From Linyphia triangularis (taxonomy: Eukaryota; Arthropoda; Arachnida; Araneae; Linyphiidae), in contig OZ021731.1 in NCBI GenBank assembly GCA_963978545.1, positions 25,316,093 to 25,380,092 on the forward strand: a stretch of 64,000 nt of DNA, read 5' to 3'. Within the stretch, counting starts at the first letter, position 1. Each line of letters begins with the position of its first letter. A model generated the notes under the pieces. It was not told the origin of the DNA and ran no database searches. It saw nothing but the letters and a program-made list of their open reading frames with translations. The position numbers and the translations under genes are program-made. This document shows, piece after piece, positions 34,249 through 46,877 of the stretch.

Positions 34249-37200
34249 TTCCAGTCACTGGAGAAGCCAGTTTCTCATGTGATCGCCTGTAGGTGGCTGC
34301 TCCAGTAAATAAAATATTCTCGATTGGTGGTGTGTCAATCCCCTGCATTCAATCACCTGTGCTCTCTCATGACCACCAACGTGTGTAGGGGGTTATGTTC
34401 GCTCAGTAGCTGGATTTTCCTGCTGCCGGCACAGTGTGAGCGCAAAGCTGTTATTAAACTCAAAGTATGACATCGATCGTCAAATCAACTTACTTGCAGG
34501 TCTTTCAGACACTAGCAACGTGTAAGTCAATTTTTGATTGCACTGGAATAAATTTAAGGCATTTCCAGTATGAATCCTAAGTACGATCTATTACTTAAGG
34601 TATACATATACATTAGGAATCGGGAAATTTGACTCAAATCTGCATTTTTGTTTTTTTGGTTTTAAAATATTCCCGAATTCATTACCATTAAAATTATACC
34701 ATTTTATTTCTGAGATTCAAATTACTTTTTAAACTACAGTAGGTTTTGAGAACCTGTTTTGTATCACGTTCATTATTGCAGTAAACTTTAAACGCGTTTT
34801 CTGAAGAACGACATTTTGGTGCTATATGACTTTACGCCAACGGTCATACCTTCATAATAAATGGTCTGATTTACAAAATTCTAATTTTGTTTTGTAGACA
34901 TTAGTTTTGGATGTGTTTTCTATGGAAAATCTAATATATATTGCTATAAACACATTTTTTATGCATATTTTAATCTTAATTTTTTGTTAAAAACTACATA
35001 TTTTTTTTAACTTTTTATTTAAAAACTTATAATTAAATAAATATTGAAGCCAAATTCAAAATTCTCCATAGGAACATGCGTTAATATAATATCTCTTATT
35101 TGCAATAAAAATAATACCTCTAAGTTAATTAAAAGTTTACTTATGTATGTTCTAAAAATGTCTTAATTAGTCACTTTAATTGCAATTAGCTGATTAAAAA
35201 ATTGACGAAAAAAAAAAGTTTATTTATAAAAATGCATTATTTTTAATTCTGATATACAGCCAAAAAGTTTGAAATTATAACGTAAAAATTAAAGAAAATC
35301 ATCTCAATTGTATATGTATACCTTAAACTAAAATAACCCTAATTACCTGTATTTTACACAACCAGGCAAGCAACTGGCCACTGATATCAGAAGAGAAGAA
35401 TGAAAATTCTTTAATAATATGTTATTTAGTAACAGGGAACGAGTGCGAAACAGAATTTTACACCCATGGGTTAAGTCTATATACATTTCAATTTTGTTTT
35501 AATACCATCTAGGTTTGCAGAAGTTGATATTGTGTTTTAATTATATATCTAAACTTATTTTTCCTTTTGTTCATAATCTATCAAAAAACGTTGCAGATAC
35601 ACTTACGGCGTTAGATACATTTTGTTGTTTACAACTTTAAGGCATATTTGATATCCAGGCGGTAAGGGCAAACGAAGTTGTAAAACGTTTTAGCATTGCA
35701 TAAATTATCATACACTTAAAATAATAATGTTATTTATTGTCTTGAGTATTTAACTTGTTTGGTAAAATTTAACTCTTTAAATGCCTTTTGATTTGTACAA
35801 GAAAGTTTAATGAAACATTGTTTTACAATGCTTTCATTAAGACGCACTTAAATGTGTTTATATAAAAAAAGTTTATGAACAAATTTACAACTAAGATAGT
35901 AGATAGTTTTATATTATGATGCTTAATGGAAAACCGATTTAACATCCATACTGCTATTATACCTGCTGACGTTTAATAACGCAAAATTTTCAGATTTCAA
36001 ATTAATGCAAAATATTTATTTTTTATTTTTCTACTCTCATCTGTGCATGAAATGAAATTAAAGTAATAAAATCCATGACCTAATTGAAAGAATTATTTGA
36101 AATAACTGAATACATAATGAAATATAAAGTTAATCAAATCTTAAAGTTTGGCAAAAATACGATATTACTACGACATACATAAAATTAGAAGGCTTAAACC
36201 TTTTATGTTGAAAATTTCAGAGCTGTACTCCAATTTTAAGTAGGTTTCTATAGATCCACAGAGCCACAGACAGACAGAAAGACACACAGCTTGTTTTATT
36301 ATTATAGATAGAAAGTTTAAATTGGAATAATATTTTTTTATTAAATTTTAAATACTAGAATATTATTAATTTTATGTATGTATCTACTTTTTTACCTACT
36401 AAAAAGTGAAATTAAAGTAATAAAATTAATTGAAAAATTAAACAAGTAGGTGAAATTTCTAATTAAAGTTATTTAAATTTCAAGAAGTCCTTATGCTCAA
36501 CAACAATTTAAAACTACAATTAGAATTATAATGCTCATGTCATGCCTTGTCTATTTAATCACTTATATTAAAATTCCATTTTATAACTTGAGGTGAAAAG
36601 ATTTGAACTACTGAAAAATTGTTCTAAAAGGGAATTTATTTATTACCTTTTACATACTTTAGTCTAATGTAACCTTGTAACCTCATTTCATGGTTGTTTT
36701 AAATGTTCGTATTGCCTAGAAATAAATTCGTTCATTTTAACGAAATCGTAATTCCATGAATTATTTTTTTTGCAGACGATTCTGGTTAACAATCTTCATT
36801 CAGTGTGCATTTGTAGCTGTTGTCTTCTCACTCACTTATATGGCAATATTAAGTGTGTTCCAATTCATTTCTTCTTAACTGGGTGATAATACTATCTTCA
36901 ACTGTGACAAGTGAACGTGCCAAGGGAAATCCTTGAACAAGTATTAAAAATCCTTGAATATATGTATTATTCGTAAGCGTTTTGCTCTGATGAGAACATG
37001 TGTATATATGCCATTCATATATATAAAAGGATTTATTTCTTTTAATTGACAGATTGTTTGAGTTCAAGCTATTTCGGTTGTTTACGCGAATGATTTTCCC
37101 TCTGAACTTTCATGAACATTTTATTCTTACAGAGATCGAAATGAAATTGTTTCCAGATGCTGTAAGATGGAAGATATACTCAGATACTTTCCTTTAAGAA

Positions 37201-37683
37201 TTTGCTTTTATAACCAACTATTTATTCTTATTAACTATTGTATTCATTTCACTATCTACACTTTTCTTATATTATAACATTGTTGCTATTTTATTATATC
37301 ACACCAATATTAACATATCACATAATACTAAATCACCATTATCATATCAAAATATCCATCTTTATATTTAGATCGTCATGTAATAAACATTTAAATCAAT
37401 GTATGTATTTCTGTTTGAAATAAAAAATTTCATTTTTTTTTATTGTGCTCATTTTCTTTATGCATTGTTAAAAGCTCTTAATGCCATAATTAATGTCTTA
37501 ATGCTTGCACACTTATAATTTCATGTTATCAAATTTAACTTATTCTGAGAAAAATAGTGTTGAGTTATAGCGCCCTCTCGTGACGTTTTTACAAGTCCTC
37601 CCGCATTATGAATTATAAAACCTTTACCTAAGTACGTTTGCACAGCATTACTTTTCAGCTCGTTTAATTCCCTTTACATACAA
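34249..37683. other. Spacer, nothing recognised except a LINE-like tail
   Basis: AT-rich, with no supported gene. Around 36240-36312 a phrase of CACAGACAGACAGAAAGACA followed by TTTTATTATTATAGATA resembles the 3' end of a retroelement. A short GC-richer stretch at 34250-34470 with AATAAA may be part of an unrecognised repeat. Confidence 0.4.
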
Positions 37684-38206
37684 TGGAAAATTCCAGTATA
37701 TCTTTTTTTTTAAAATTAATTTATTCAATTCTAAATGTTTCGAAAAGGCCATAAATTCCAAAATTTCTGCTCAATGCGCTTTTTTATTTTTTTATTTTGC
37801 AGTCAAAGTTCCGTTGTTAGACGTTGGCGAGAAAACAATTCATTCGGCTTGAATTGAATGTGACGTCAATGATTCCCAAACATCTTGGCTTAAAATGAGG
37901 CAGCGGAACCCAGTTTTGCAAGTTTTTCACAAATCGCGCCAACCTATGGATATGGAAATGGTCTGCCAACTTTTTGGCAGAAACCTCACGATAACCATAG
38001 AAACGATAGGACCTCTTGACGTCACAAATTTTGTTGAATGTTTTGATCGGACTGGTTTTGGCTCGGGTTTGGGGTATTTTCTTTTCTCAATATTTAAATA
38101 ACTAATTTATTTAAAGAACTTTTATTTAAATATTTGGAATCGAAAAGAAATTCTTCACAAATATATACTAATTTCACTCGTTTTTAAAAAATGCGGGAAT
38201 TGTCCA
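37684..38206. mobile_element. MITE pair, copy 2
   Basis: Direct-orientation relative of 33718-34248. It shares TTCAATTCTAAATGTTTCG, ATTGAATGTGACGTCAA, GGTTTTGGCTCGG-type and TTTCACTCGTTTTTAAAAAA phrases. The right end is TTCCCGCA-type, inverted as GCGGGAATTGTCCA. Confidence 0.75.
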
Positions 38207-38498
38207 CTGCTCAGGGCTTAAACAGCCAACCATAATGTTAAAATGTATGTATTCCCCTCTCACCTTTTTAAAATTTCGAAACTTTCGGGAATGGAATACA
38301 ATGCGAATGCTTAAAAAGCAAAGCAGAGGCTTATGATGTTGGTTTGAGATAACAGTGGAATATTTCAGGAGAAGAGGAATGTTAATAGGGTGATGTGTGA
38401 AGGGTGTTTGGGAAGAAGGAAATGAGCTTCTTTTGCAAGGGGCGTTTATGCACTCAACCAGCGCCATCTTGATATTTCGCGTGTTTAGAGAACTAGAA

Positions 38499-38850
38499 CA
38501 GTGGCGACTCGTGCTACATCCCGGGCTGCATCTAAATGTATCAGTCCAAAACTAAAATTATATGTTTTACAATTATCTAAAACGAAGATCCAATTTCTTC
38601 GGTAAGTGTAAAAAAAAATCTGATAAATAGCAAACTCCTTGCCTCAATACTCATTTCACGGGGGGAAAAAATGCTTCCTATCAAAGTGATCTTCGTTCGA
38701 ACGACGGCCACGTGTACCTGAAACACGTTTCGGCTGCGACGTTGGCATGGTAACCAATGGAATCCAATAGAGCCTTCCCTCCATGCAATGTATAGCGAGA
38801 CAGCCAGATCAGCGATTTTCCAACTTTGGCTGCCCTTGCGAATTTCTGCT
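38499..38850 (-). mobile_element. Inverted relative of the 27208-28662 hAT element
   Basis: Read on the minus strand, this segment contains GGGCAGCCAAAGTTGGAAAA, ATGAGTATTGAGGCAAGGAG and an end CGCCACTG. It matches 27590-27810 joined directly to 28509-28662, so it lacks the nested MITE and is an empty site. Its far end fades near 38850. Confidence 0.75.
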
Positions 38851-39417
38851 TTAAAATAATCTCTAGATGGAATGTTTAAAAGATAATGGTATTATCTGAA
38901 AGAGGCTAGAGAGTTATTCTATTAGTATGAAGTACTATTATATTCTGAAAATAAATTTGAATATTTTAAACTCATTATTTAAGAAATAGTGTTTTTAGCA
39001 CGTGAAATTTCATTTAAACAGTGATAACTGAAGTTTAATACAGTCTTTTTAAAAAATGATTTGAGAATTCAAATCTGTATGAACGATTAGATGTTTTGAA
39101 CCTTAATCAAATTGATTGGAAGAGAAAATGAATTTTGTTAGGTTTTTAAATACAAGTGTTTTTAGAAAAATTTCGATTTTTTTCTACTTCAACTTCTGAA
39201 AATGTGGAAGTGATAGTTAATTATACCCCCTACCCTTCCCCGAAGATAAACAGGTACTCTTGTAAGGTACTCGACATTAGAGTACAACACTTTTTGTCAG
39301 CTTAAAAAATTTGGTCTTGACAACGAGCCCTGCAGTGACATTAAATGGCAGTAATTTTTTTTTTTTATAGAAAAGTAGTAATAAATCTTACACCTTGCTA
39401 GTTTATAAAAGGTCTGG

Positions 39418-39594
39418 TTGGTTGTTTTCAGATTATCTGGGGCCGTCAGCAGCACGAGGGCTATAATGCGCCGAAACTTTCGTCATTAGACAAGCCAACA
39501 TACATTTACAAACACCCATGCCAAACACGGGACTCGAACCCGCATCCTCGCGGTCTAGAAGCTAGCATGCTAACCACTATACCGTTTGGTCGGC
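39418..39594 (-). mobile_element. tRNA-derived SINE, copy 3
   Basis: Minus-strand copy of the 5590-5764 family: GGGACTCGAACCC is the inverted B box and CTAACCACTATACCG the inverted A box. It is flanked by the 14-bp duplication TATAAAAGGTCTGG at 39404-39417 and 39595-39608. Confidence 0.93.
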
Positions 39595-39608
39595 TATAAA
39601 AGGTCTGG

Positions 39609-40226
39609 ACACTGGTAAGATAAACAAGTACTTTAAGTATGCATTGGCGATCTTGGCAGAATACAGACTTCAGTACTGCCAAATACTATGCCACCTAGTC
39701 ACCAAACCTGATAAAGGTATCTACAACAAAACTCTTTTGTAAAGCGCTACAATGGAGGCGTTCCGACATCCATCACTAATGACATGTCGCACTTCGTAAG
39801 GGGGCAGGGAAAGATCTAGTACCACATATGGACCAGGCCTGTACCCGAGGGAAGTATTTTAAGCAGTACAAGTGTTGTACCGGCCGTCTCTAAAAGTTCT
39901 TCAAATTTTAATGGAGCATATTAATTAACGGAGCATAGTTAAACGTTAAAGCGTTTACCTAAAACGTGTGGGAAAACGTTACACTGGTTTAAGCAATATA
40001 CCAAATTCTGTTAATTACAGATACCTTTCTTTTCAAGTTTTGTTGAAGATCACCGGCCGAAATCAGGCTTGAAAAAGTAACAAAGGAGTAAAGAGCGATT
40101 GCAAAATATGGACGACTACAAAGTCAAAAACAATAAAAATTCCAAACATGAAATGGTATCTTCTCTGCCCTATCCACTACTTCCACTCCTCTTTAACGCC
40201 TGAATTATTTGGACTGTTTTAGTAGT
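39609..40226. other. Spacer, nothing recognised
   Basis: No open frame with family resemblance and no repeat partner in the window. Confidence 0.4.
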
Positions 40227-40230
40227 TTAA

Positions 40231-40950
40231 GGGGGTATGGTACCGAAATTTCTTCAAAAATCCCAATTTTTTTTCTGATTTAAAAAAATAGTTCATACAT
40301 TCCTGAAGAGAATGATGTTTTTATCTTATTCCTCCGGTGATTAGAACGCCACAAAATTACCTGTGATTTGAACATCACTAATGGGCGTAACACCTTGAAG
40401 CGTCTGCTTAAAGTGCGTTTTTCGAGCACTAGTGTTTTTCACAGATGTTGCATATTCAAATCGATATATCTCCAGAACCATTAACAATTGGCTATTCAAA
40501 TTTTTGGAGCATTTAATTTATATAGTTTTAAATATTTTGTCTTCACAGAATTTTATTTTTTTAATTCTATTTTAAAATATAATTTTTAGCGTAAAAGATA
40601 ACATAAAAAAAGCAAAAATTTCAATATTTTAACTTTGAGAATTTTTTTAATTTTTTTTAGTTCACCTATCAAAATTCTGTGAAGACAAAATTTTCTTTAT
40701 ATAATTATGTATTACAGAAAGCTTTCACTTTGAAAAAAAAAAATATTTTTTCTTGACTTATATCAAAATATGCAAACATCAATTATTATGGATTTTTCAT
40801 GGTTTTTAATTTTTTTTTAAATAACTAAACACAATATTTAAAAAAACATTTTCTCAAAGATATATAAATAGTATCTCATACATAAAATAAATTTTTGACG
40901 TAAAAATATACATAAATAAAGTTTTTTTTTATTTTCGGTACCGCACCCCC
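40231..40950. mobile_element. TTAA-flanked MITE, copy 2
   Basis: A 720-bp element with ends GGGGGTATGGTACCGAAAT and TTTCGGTACCGCACCCCC (inverted), lying between TTAA at 40227-40230 and 40951-40954. TTAA targets suggest piggyBac-type mobilisation, although these ends start with G rather than the usual C. Copy 1 is 9779-10506. Confidence 0.85.
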
Positions 40951-40954
40951 TTAA

Positions 40955-41173
40955 AGGTGCTTATGAAAGAGTTATCCAATGAAGAGAATGATAAAGTTAA
41001 AGATTATAAAATTTCCGGACTCTGCAACGTTGTATTTAGCTATAGGTAATAATTTCGAATGGATCTCTTCTAGAAGGTAGGCAATCGCATACATGGAAAG
41101 GTAAAAAAATGTTCAGAACATTAAAAGGAAATAATTTATCGAAAAAAAAAAATAATAAAGCACTATTTTACCA

Positions 41174-41204
<31 letters not shown>

Positions 41205-42662
41205 ATACCCGTTTTAAAACTCTTTGGTTCTCATTGCAGTTTTCTGGAATATCCTTTAGGGACCGGGTTCCCGCCCGAGAAGAAAAACCATTTTCACCCC
41301 TTCAAGTGGGGTAATTAGAGAGACAGGGAACGGACCCCTGCAAAACTAAGGGTGATTTATCTCTCTTCACTGTCTGGTTTCCAAGCAGAGGTTGATAACT
41401 CGTATATCTTCATATCCTCAAGGCATTTTCTTTTCTTTAACAGTGCAAAGTATTTGGGTTTCGGACTTTCACCTGTTACCCCCCCCCCCTGCTGTGACGA
41501 GAGTCGTAAAAATCCCCCCCCCCGCTGTGAAGAGAGTCCTCTGTCACATTGTAGTGTGCCGCCTAATGATATTCTCCAAGGTCCAGTCAAGAAGGGGGGG
41601 GGGGGACTATGAGTGAAGAGACACGGCCGGAATGGGACTCAGCCGACTGGGGCGGTTGGGCCGGAATGGGAACAAGAGAGTTAAAACTTTATCCATATCT
41701 CGGATAGGACTAGACTCGTAGTATTCATAAGTGGAAACTATATCAGTCACATTTAGTAATTAAAAGAAGTGCAAGCTTGATTAAATTTAACCAAATTTTT
41801 TTACTGATAACAAAGCTGTATTTCAGATATAGTTTGAGATGCATTTTTCTTCTGTGGGAAATTATTCTTACAAATCCTTAACCACCGTCAAACATTTAAA
41901 TACTGTGCATGCACTTAAGAGAATAGTTTGATACTGTAGGTGAAATGTTAGCCGGCGTCCAGTGATAGTTGCAACGGCTCAATACCCCAGTCTAAATTTC
42001 ACCCCCTTAAAACAGTGGTTTTACTCAAACAATACCACTGTGTAGAATCGGCCAGCCTTCAATCTAGATTTTAATCCAACTGCAATAGTTTCCATCAGGC
42101 ATTCTTCTGATGTTGTTGGATATATATGCTCATTTGAGTCGAAAGGGTTAACAAACATTCATTGTTAGTATTTAGATAATTTGTGATTTAGATAACGTTT
42201 TCTTTAAATATATCATCGATTTTGCGTCATGCAATACTCCGCACTTGGTGGGCTTTTGTCCCTATTTATATCGGAAGCCTTAATATGGAAGGATTAAAGT
42301 CATTAAATATGAGGTGTTGTGCGTTAGAACGGATCATCCAGCAATTTAATTTTTCTGTTTCTATCCCGTTTTCGTTTTCAAAAGCATACATGCCAGAACG
42401 TAGCAAATATGGTTTATCTAATGTTCAAATTAGTTGTTCATTAGTTAAGCAAACACCATTTTGTCTGTCCAAGCATGAGTGGTGTGAAAAAATGAGGTAG
42501 AAAAGTCAAAAATCAAATCATAATTCTGACGCTCTCAACTCTTAATATTACCAAATTTTTCTTGCGTAGTATTTCCAATTCTTATCTTTGAGTTCATGGA
42601 TATCAATATTTGATCTTCTAATTTTTCTTTTTTCTTGAGTTCCTGGCCCATTTTAATTTAAT
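40955..42662. other. Spacer with homopolymer runs
   Basis: Contains an A-run at about 41180-41205, C-runs at about 41481-41490 and 41514-41523, and a G-run at about 41595-41605. The open frames at 41109-41616 translate these runs and are not genes. Confidence 0.5.
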
Positions 42663-42664
42663 TA

Positions 42665-43916
42665 CCGTAAAATGGGGTGAATAGGAACGAAATTTCATGA
42701 AATTACAAAGAAATTATTATTTTACAAAAATAAAGCAGTTTTATTAATTATATATTTTTTTTATTTGGCTAACATTTTTGGAATCTTGGAACATGTTTTG
42801 TGGGGTTTTCAACACTGTCCTTTTTAAAAAAAATAAAAAATTCTGAAACAGCGTCATATAATCCAATGAGTTTTAACCTCTCCAAAACTTATCCCGTAAT
42901 TAATAATATGTACCATCTATAGACTTAACTAATATATTTTTAGATAAGAATAAACATCCACAACTGCATGCCATACTTAATTTAACTTGGTTTTAAAAAC
43001 TTTTTATTTTACGAATTTTTATGTTTTGCCTCGTCTCGATTTTGAGATTTGCGGGGTGAATCGGAACACTTCAAAAGTGATATTAAAGAGCTGTTTTTGG
43101 CAAGATTATGTTCCACACAAGATTCAACGACTGAAGAAGAGTCTAATTACTCCCTTCAAGACAGTAATCAAGATTGTATGCTTGAAGAAATGTTAGAAAA
43201 TGAGTCAAGTTTCTGAATGGCAGAAAACCCGATTGTTCCAGTGTTTTTTTCTCTAAATGACTTCGTTATCTTTAAGTTATATGGAGAAATGTATGAAGAC
43301 TCTATGTGAGCAAAGTTTTACACCCACAAGATTATTGCTATATAAGTGTGTTTTAGAAAAAGCGCCCATGAACGAAGAGATTTTCTGAAACAAATGAGGA
43401 TGCTTTTCTTCTTTCTCAAAATATTTTAAGGAATTTGAAGTCATACACCACGCAAACATAAAGTAGACTAAAATATATTATTCATTTTAAAGACTATTTG
43501 GATGAGTTATAGGAGAAGAGTTGATACGCTTTCAAACATACGATTTGTTTTGGCAATAATTGACAAATACAAATTTTATCCGTCATATTAAATGATTTTT
43601 TTATAATAATTTTGTGTTCCTATTTACCACAATGCATTATTACCTGTTTTTTGTCACCCTGTAAACATTTAAATAAGATCAGACATAAATTGTAACGAGT
43701 GTTCCGATTCACCCCTTTCTGCGGGGTGAATCGGAACACCATGAAAAAATTCAAAATAAATTAAAGTCCTAGTTTTTTCAACATTTTTTGGGTATATACT
43801 CAAAGAAGAAGGTAAGACCCAAGTTTCAATGTCAAAAATATGTTCCTTAACGATCTAATTACAACCGATTTTTACTTTGAAAGTTCAAAAGTGTTCCGAT
43901 TCACCCCATTTTACGG
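42665..43916. mobile_element. TA-flanked element with CCGTAAAATGGGGTGAAT ends
   Basis: A 1252-bp element. It begins CCGTAAAATGGGGTGAAT and ends ATTCACCCCATTTTACGG, a perfect 18-bp inverted repeat, between TA dinucleotides (42663-42664, 43917-43918). The subterminal GGGGTGAATCGGAACAC motif is repeated internally at about 43053 and 43725 and inverted near 43700. No transposase ORF survives. TA duplication fits the Tc1/mariner/pogo group, non-autonomous. Confidence 0.82.
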
Positions 43917-43918
43917 TA

Positions 43919-44277
43919 CTGCGTTAACCAGGAAGTGGTCAGTCAAAGATAAGAACATAAGGAAAGACTTTGTTATCGAACTAAAAAATAGATTTGCAAT
44001 TCTGGAGAATCCAAACAAAGATGAAACTCATGAAGGTGAAATTGAAGAGATATGGCAGAGATGCAGGGAAACCTGTAATTCATCCGCTAAAGATATTCTT
44101 GGAGAGACAAGTAAAAAAGCAAGTAAATAATGGATAACTGCAAATACTTTAAAGTTAGTCGAAGAAAGAAAAAAATTAAAGGGACCATAAATAACTGTAC
44201 ATTTGAGAGATTGCGCATAGAATACCAGAAGAGGTAATGGGAAATGCACTAGAGGGGGTGAAATACTTTATCAGCAT
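43919..44277 (+). mobile_element. LINE ORF2 fragment (between endonuclease and RT)
   Basis: The frame 43840-44130 carries, after the transposon end, KDFVIELKNRFAILENPNKD, then EIEEIWQRCRETCNSSAKDI and LGETSKKASK. This matches the linker of RTE-like LINE ORF2 (N-R-F-x-x-L, then W-x-x-[IC]-[KR]-x-x, then A-x-x-x-L-G). After a stop it continues WITANTLKLVEERKKLKG, the next conserved block (W-I-x-x-x-T-x-x-x-[IV]-x-x-R-[KR]). Its left side is interrupted by the TA-flanked element and its right by the hAT MITE at 44278, so it is a nested relic. Confidence 0.75.
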
Positions 44278-44927
44278 TAGGGGTCGGAAATATGGAACAA
44301 AATAAATATCGATAATGTATCGTTGCTTAGAAAAAAATATCGATATATCGATACGCGTTTTTTTTAATTTGATTTTTACTTTTGCCAGAAACGAAGTTTT
44401 TCGGGGAAAAATTTCTACTTTTCATGAATTTATGCCAAAATTGTTTTAATGAATAAATTATACTATCAATCAGAATAAATAAAATACATTTGGATGTCAA
44501 TGCATAAATTCACATTTATTTTTAAAGAAGAAATTTTGAAAAGTAGTTTACCGCATATTTTGCTGATAGAGATGTTTTTAATATTTAAAATTAGATGCAA
44601 ATTCCAGGCATACGTTGGCAACAGAAACGGCGCTATGCTAATGACTACTAATATATGATCTCATCTTTCTATTACATTATGTTTTCTTTTTGGTTAAGGT
44701 GCCATTTTAACTGTCTCTCAGCCAAGTCTAAACTTAAGTTTTGAAGTTTTTGAAAAGGGAATAAAGAAAATCGAGAAAACAGATGAAACTTCAGCAATCA
44801 TCAAAAAACTAAAAATGTTTGAAAATATCGATATACCAGTGACTTGTATCGATACTTTTACTGTCGTTTTTTTTTTTTTTTAAATATTGATAAAATTATC
44901 GTTGTATCGAAATATCGCCGACCTCTA
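44278..44927 (+). mobile_element. hAT MITE with ATCGATA repeats, copy 2
   Basis: A 650-bp copy with ends TAGGGGTCGG and CCGACCTCTA and target duplication ATCAGCAT (44270-44277) versus ATTAGCAT (44928-44935), one mismatch. Interior matches copy 1 at 27811-28500. Confidence 0.88.
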
Positions 44928-44968
44928 ATTAGCATACTTCCATTTAGGGTGGGAGAGGTGGTGGTGGG

Positions 44969-46869
44969 TAGGCTTGGGCGATCTATCGATACATCGTCTA
45001 AAACCGGTGTGAAATCAACATCGTCAAACCGGTGTTACTATTTTCCCTAAACCGATACATCGCGATCTTTTTTGATGAGAGCGCGATACACTCATTGCCT
45101 AGCACTTCAAGGACGAAGAACCGACGATGCCACGATTCATGCGAGGTATTTCTAAAATACCTCTATAGAAACGTATTGGAACCGTCGACACCACGCCGTT
45201 TGAGACACGATTCTTCAGAAGATCGCACTAATCCTCCTTGCATAATGCATATGCGCTGTGTATCCAAGACTGTATAGAAACGTAGTGTAACAGCTACACC
45301 GCGCCGTTTGAGACGATTTTCATTTGCTTTTGCTGTATCGGCATCGTGGTAATCGTATCCGGTATGTGCGATGTTTCCATGATTGAATAGAAACAAAACG
45401 CCACAGATGGCATCGCGCACTTAATCACTTATTACAAGTTGCATTCGCTTTTGCATCCCCTGGCTTTTGAAATTTAAAATAAAGTTGGAAAAAAGTACAC
45501 ATTTCTAGGGAAAAAAAGCACGTATGATATGTTGAAATTATGATTCAATTTAACAATGTTTTTTTTTTTTTTTAAGGTCTCGCTTTTATTTTCTTTTTCG
45601 CTTTTGCAGCTGAGTATTGAAATTACGAGGTGGTTTTCAGGCGCCAGTTAGTCTAGTAATATTGGAGATCCGATGAAAGAGTATTCCTTTTATTGTTTGA
45701 ACATTTTTTTTTTTTTTTGTTCTCTCAACTCATAAAAAACGTTTTGATTTTTACTTAATTTGTCATCAGATATAAGACCTTGATATTCTATTTTTGGAAT
45801 TCAATTGAGTATTTCCTAAACTTTTTGTGTTTCATTTTTGATTTTTTTTCTCTAACTTGGAAGAAATAAAATATTACATTTTTCTATTTTTAAATATTTT
45901 ACATTAACTTCATGATTTTTTTATCTAACATTTTTACCTTTTGAAAGCTTTGCTTTATTTATTAACTTAAGGGGATTGCGGTATTCTTGCGTGGTAATTT
46001 ATGTCTAGTTCTTACCCAGTTAAGATAATCAGGTTGTTTATTACTATGATGGTTTGTTATATCTGCCAAAGTCAGTATGAATTAGCGCATGGATGGATAC
46101 TAGTTGTTTCTTTAGTTTGATTGCTTAAATACTTATAAACGATTTTTCCCCCATTTACGTTGAAGGATTATTTTCTTCTGACTCGTAAGTAAATAAATGT
46201 TTTATAGTTTTTTTGTTCAGTTTGTACGATTTGAATAAAGTTTATTTCCATAAGATTAATTACTCAATCCAACATTGCTTCTTAAAAATACTGAAATGCA
46301 GATTTTTTTGGCACAAAATAAAGATCATTAGAATTTTAAATGTTATGCATTAATTTTATTTTTATTGTTTAATAGTTATATTGTATATAGTAAGTAATAC
46401 AATATTCATTATAAAGCATGTTTTTGATTTAATAATTAAGAATATACAATAACTAAAGAAACATGTGCACCGCCAGGAAGTGCACTTGTCCTCGCCCCCC
46501 CCCCCCCCCGTCCCCTGGATAACAACAAAGTAAAATTTCATTAAGATAGAGAAATCGAAAAATCCGGATTAAACCAAAAAAAATAAAGAAATAACGGGCT
46601 TATAACCCTTGGGTGCTTTGTGTATCCCTCTGAAAGTAATTCGGTCGCTGCTCATGTTATTTCAAATAAACTTCCATACATGAATTCAATAAAATGTTGC
46701 CAAGCTAAGTAAGCATAACTTTCGGCTACATAGCGTGTTATGAAAACGTTGTTTTATAGTATTTTGTAAAAAATATATAGTTAATATCGTTCTTAATAGT
46801 TAATATCGTTATGCGATGTTTGCTTCCCGATATATCGCGATGCAGAAATGTTAACATCGTCCAAGCCTA
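44969..46869. mobile_element. 1.9-kb non-autonomous hAT element
   Basis: Inverted ends TAGGCTTGGGCGAT and ATCGTCCAAGCCTA and a perfect 8-bp duplication GTGGTGGG (44961-44968, 46870-46877). Subterminal clusters of ATCG/CGAT motifs and AACCGGTGT repeats occur on the left, and GTTAATATCGTT repeats on the right. An internal tandem of about 110 bp carries CGCCGTTTGAGAC twice (about 45193 and 45301). C-run at 46494-46509. No transposase. Confidence 0.9.
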
Positions 46870-46877
46870 GTGGTGGG

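Noticed and set aside
41357..41616. Overlapping frames on both strands in the C/G-run region
   Set aside because: They depend on homopolymer runs and have no conserved content.
42120..42140. CGAAAGGGTTAA as one end of a piggyBac MITE
   Set aside because: No inverted partner with TTAACCC was found within 500 bp to the left.
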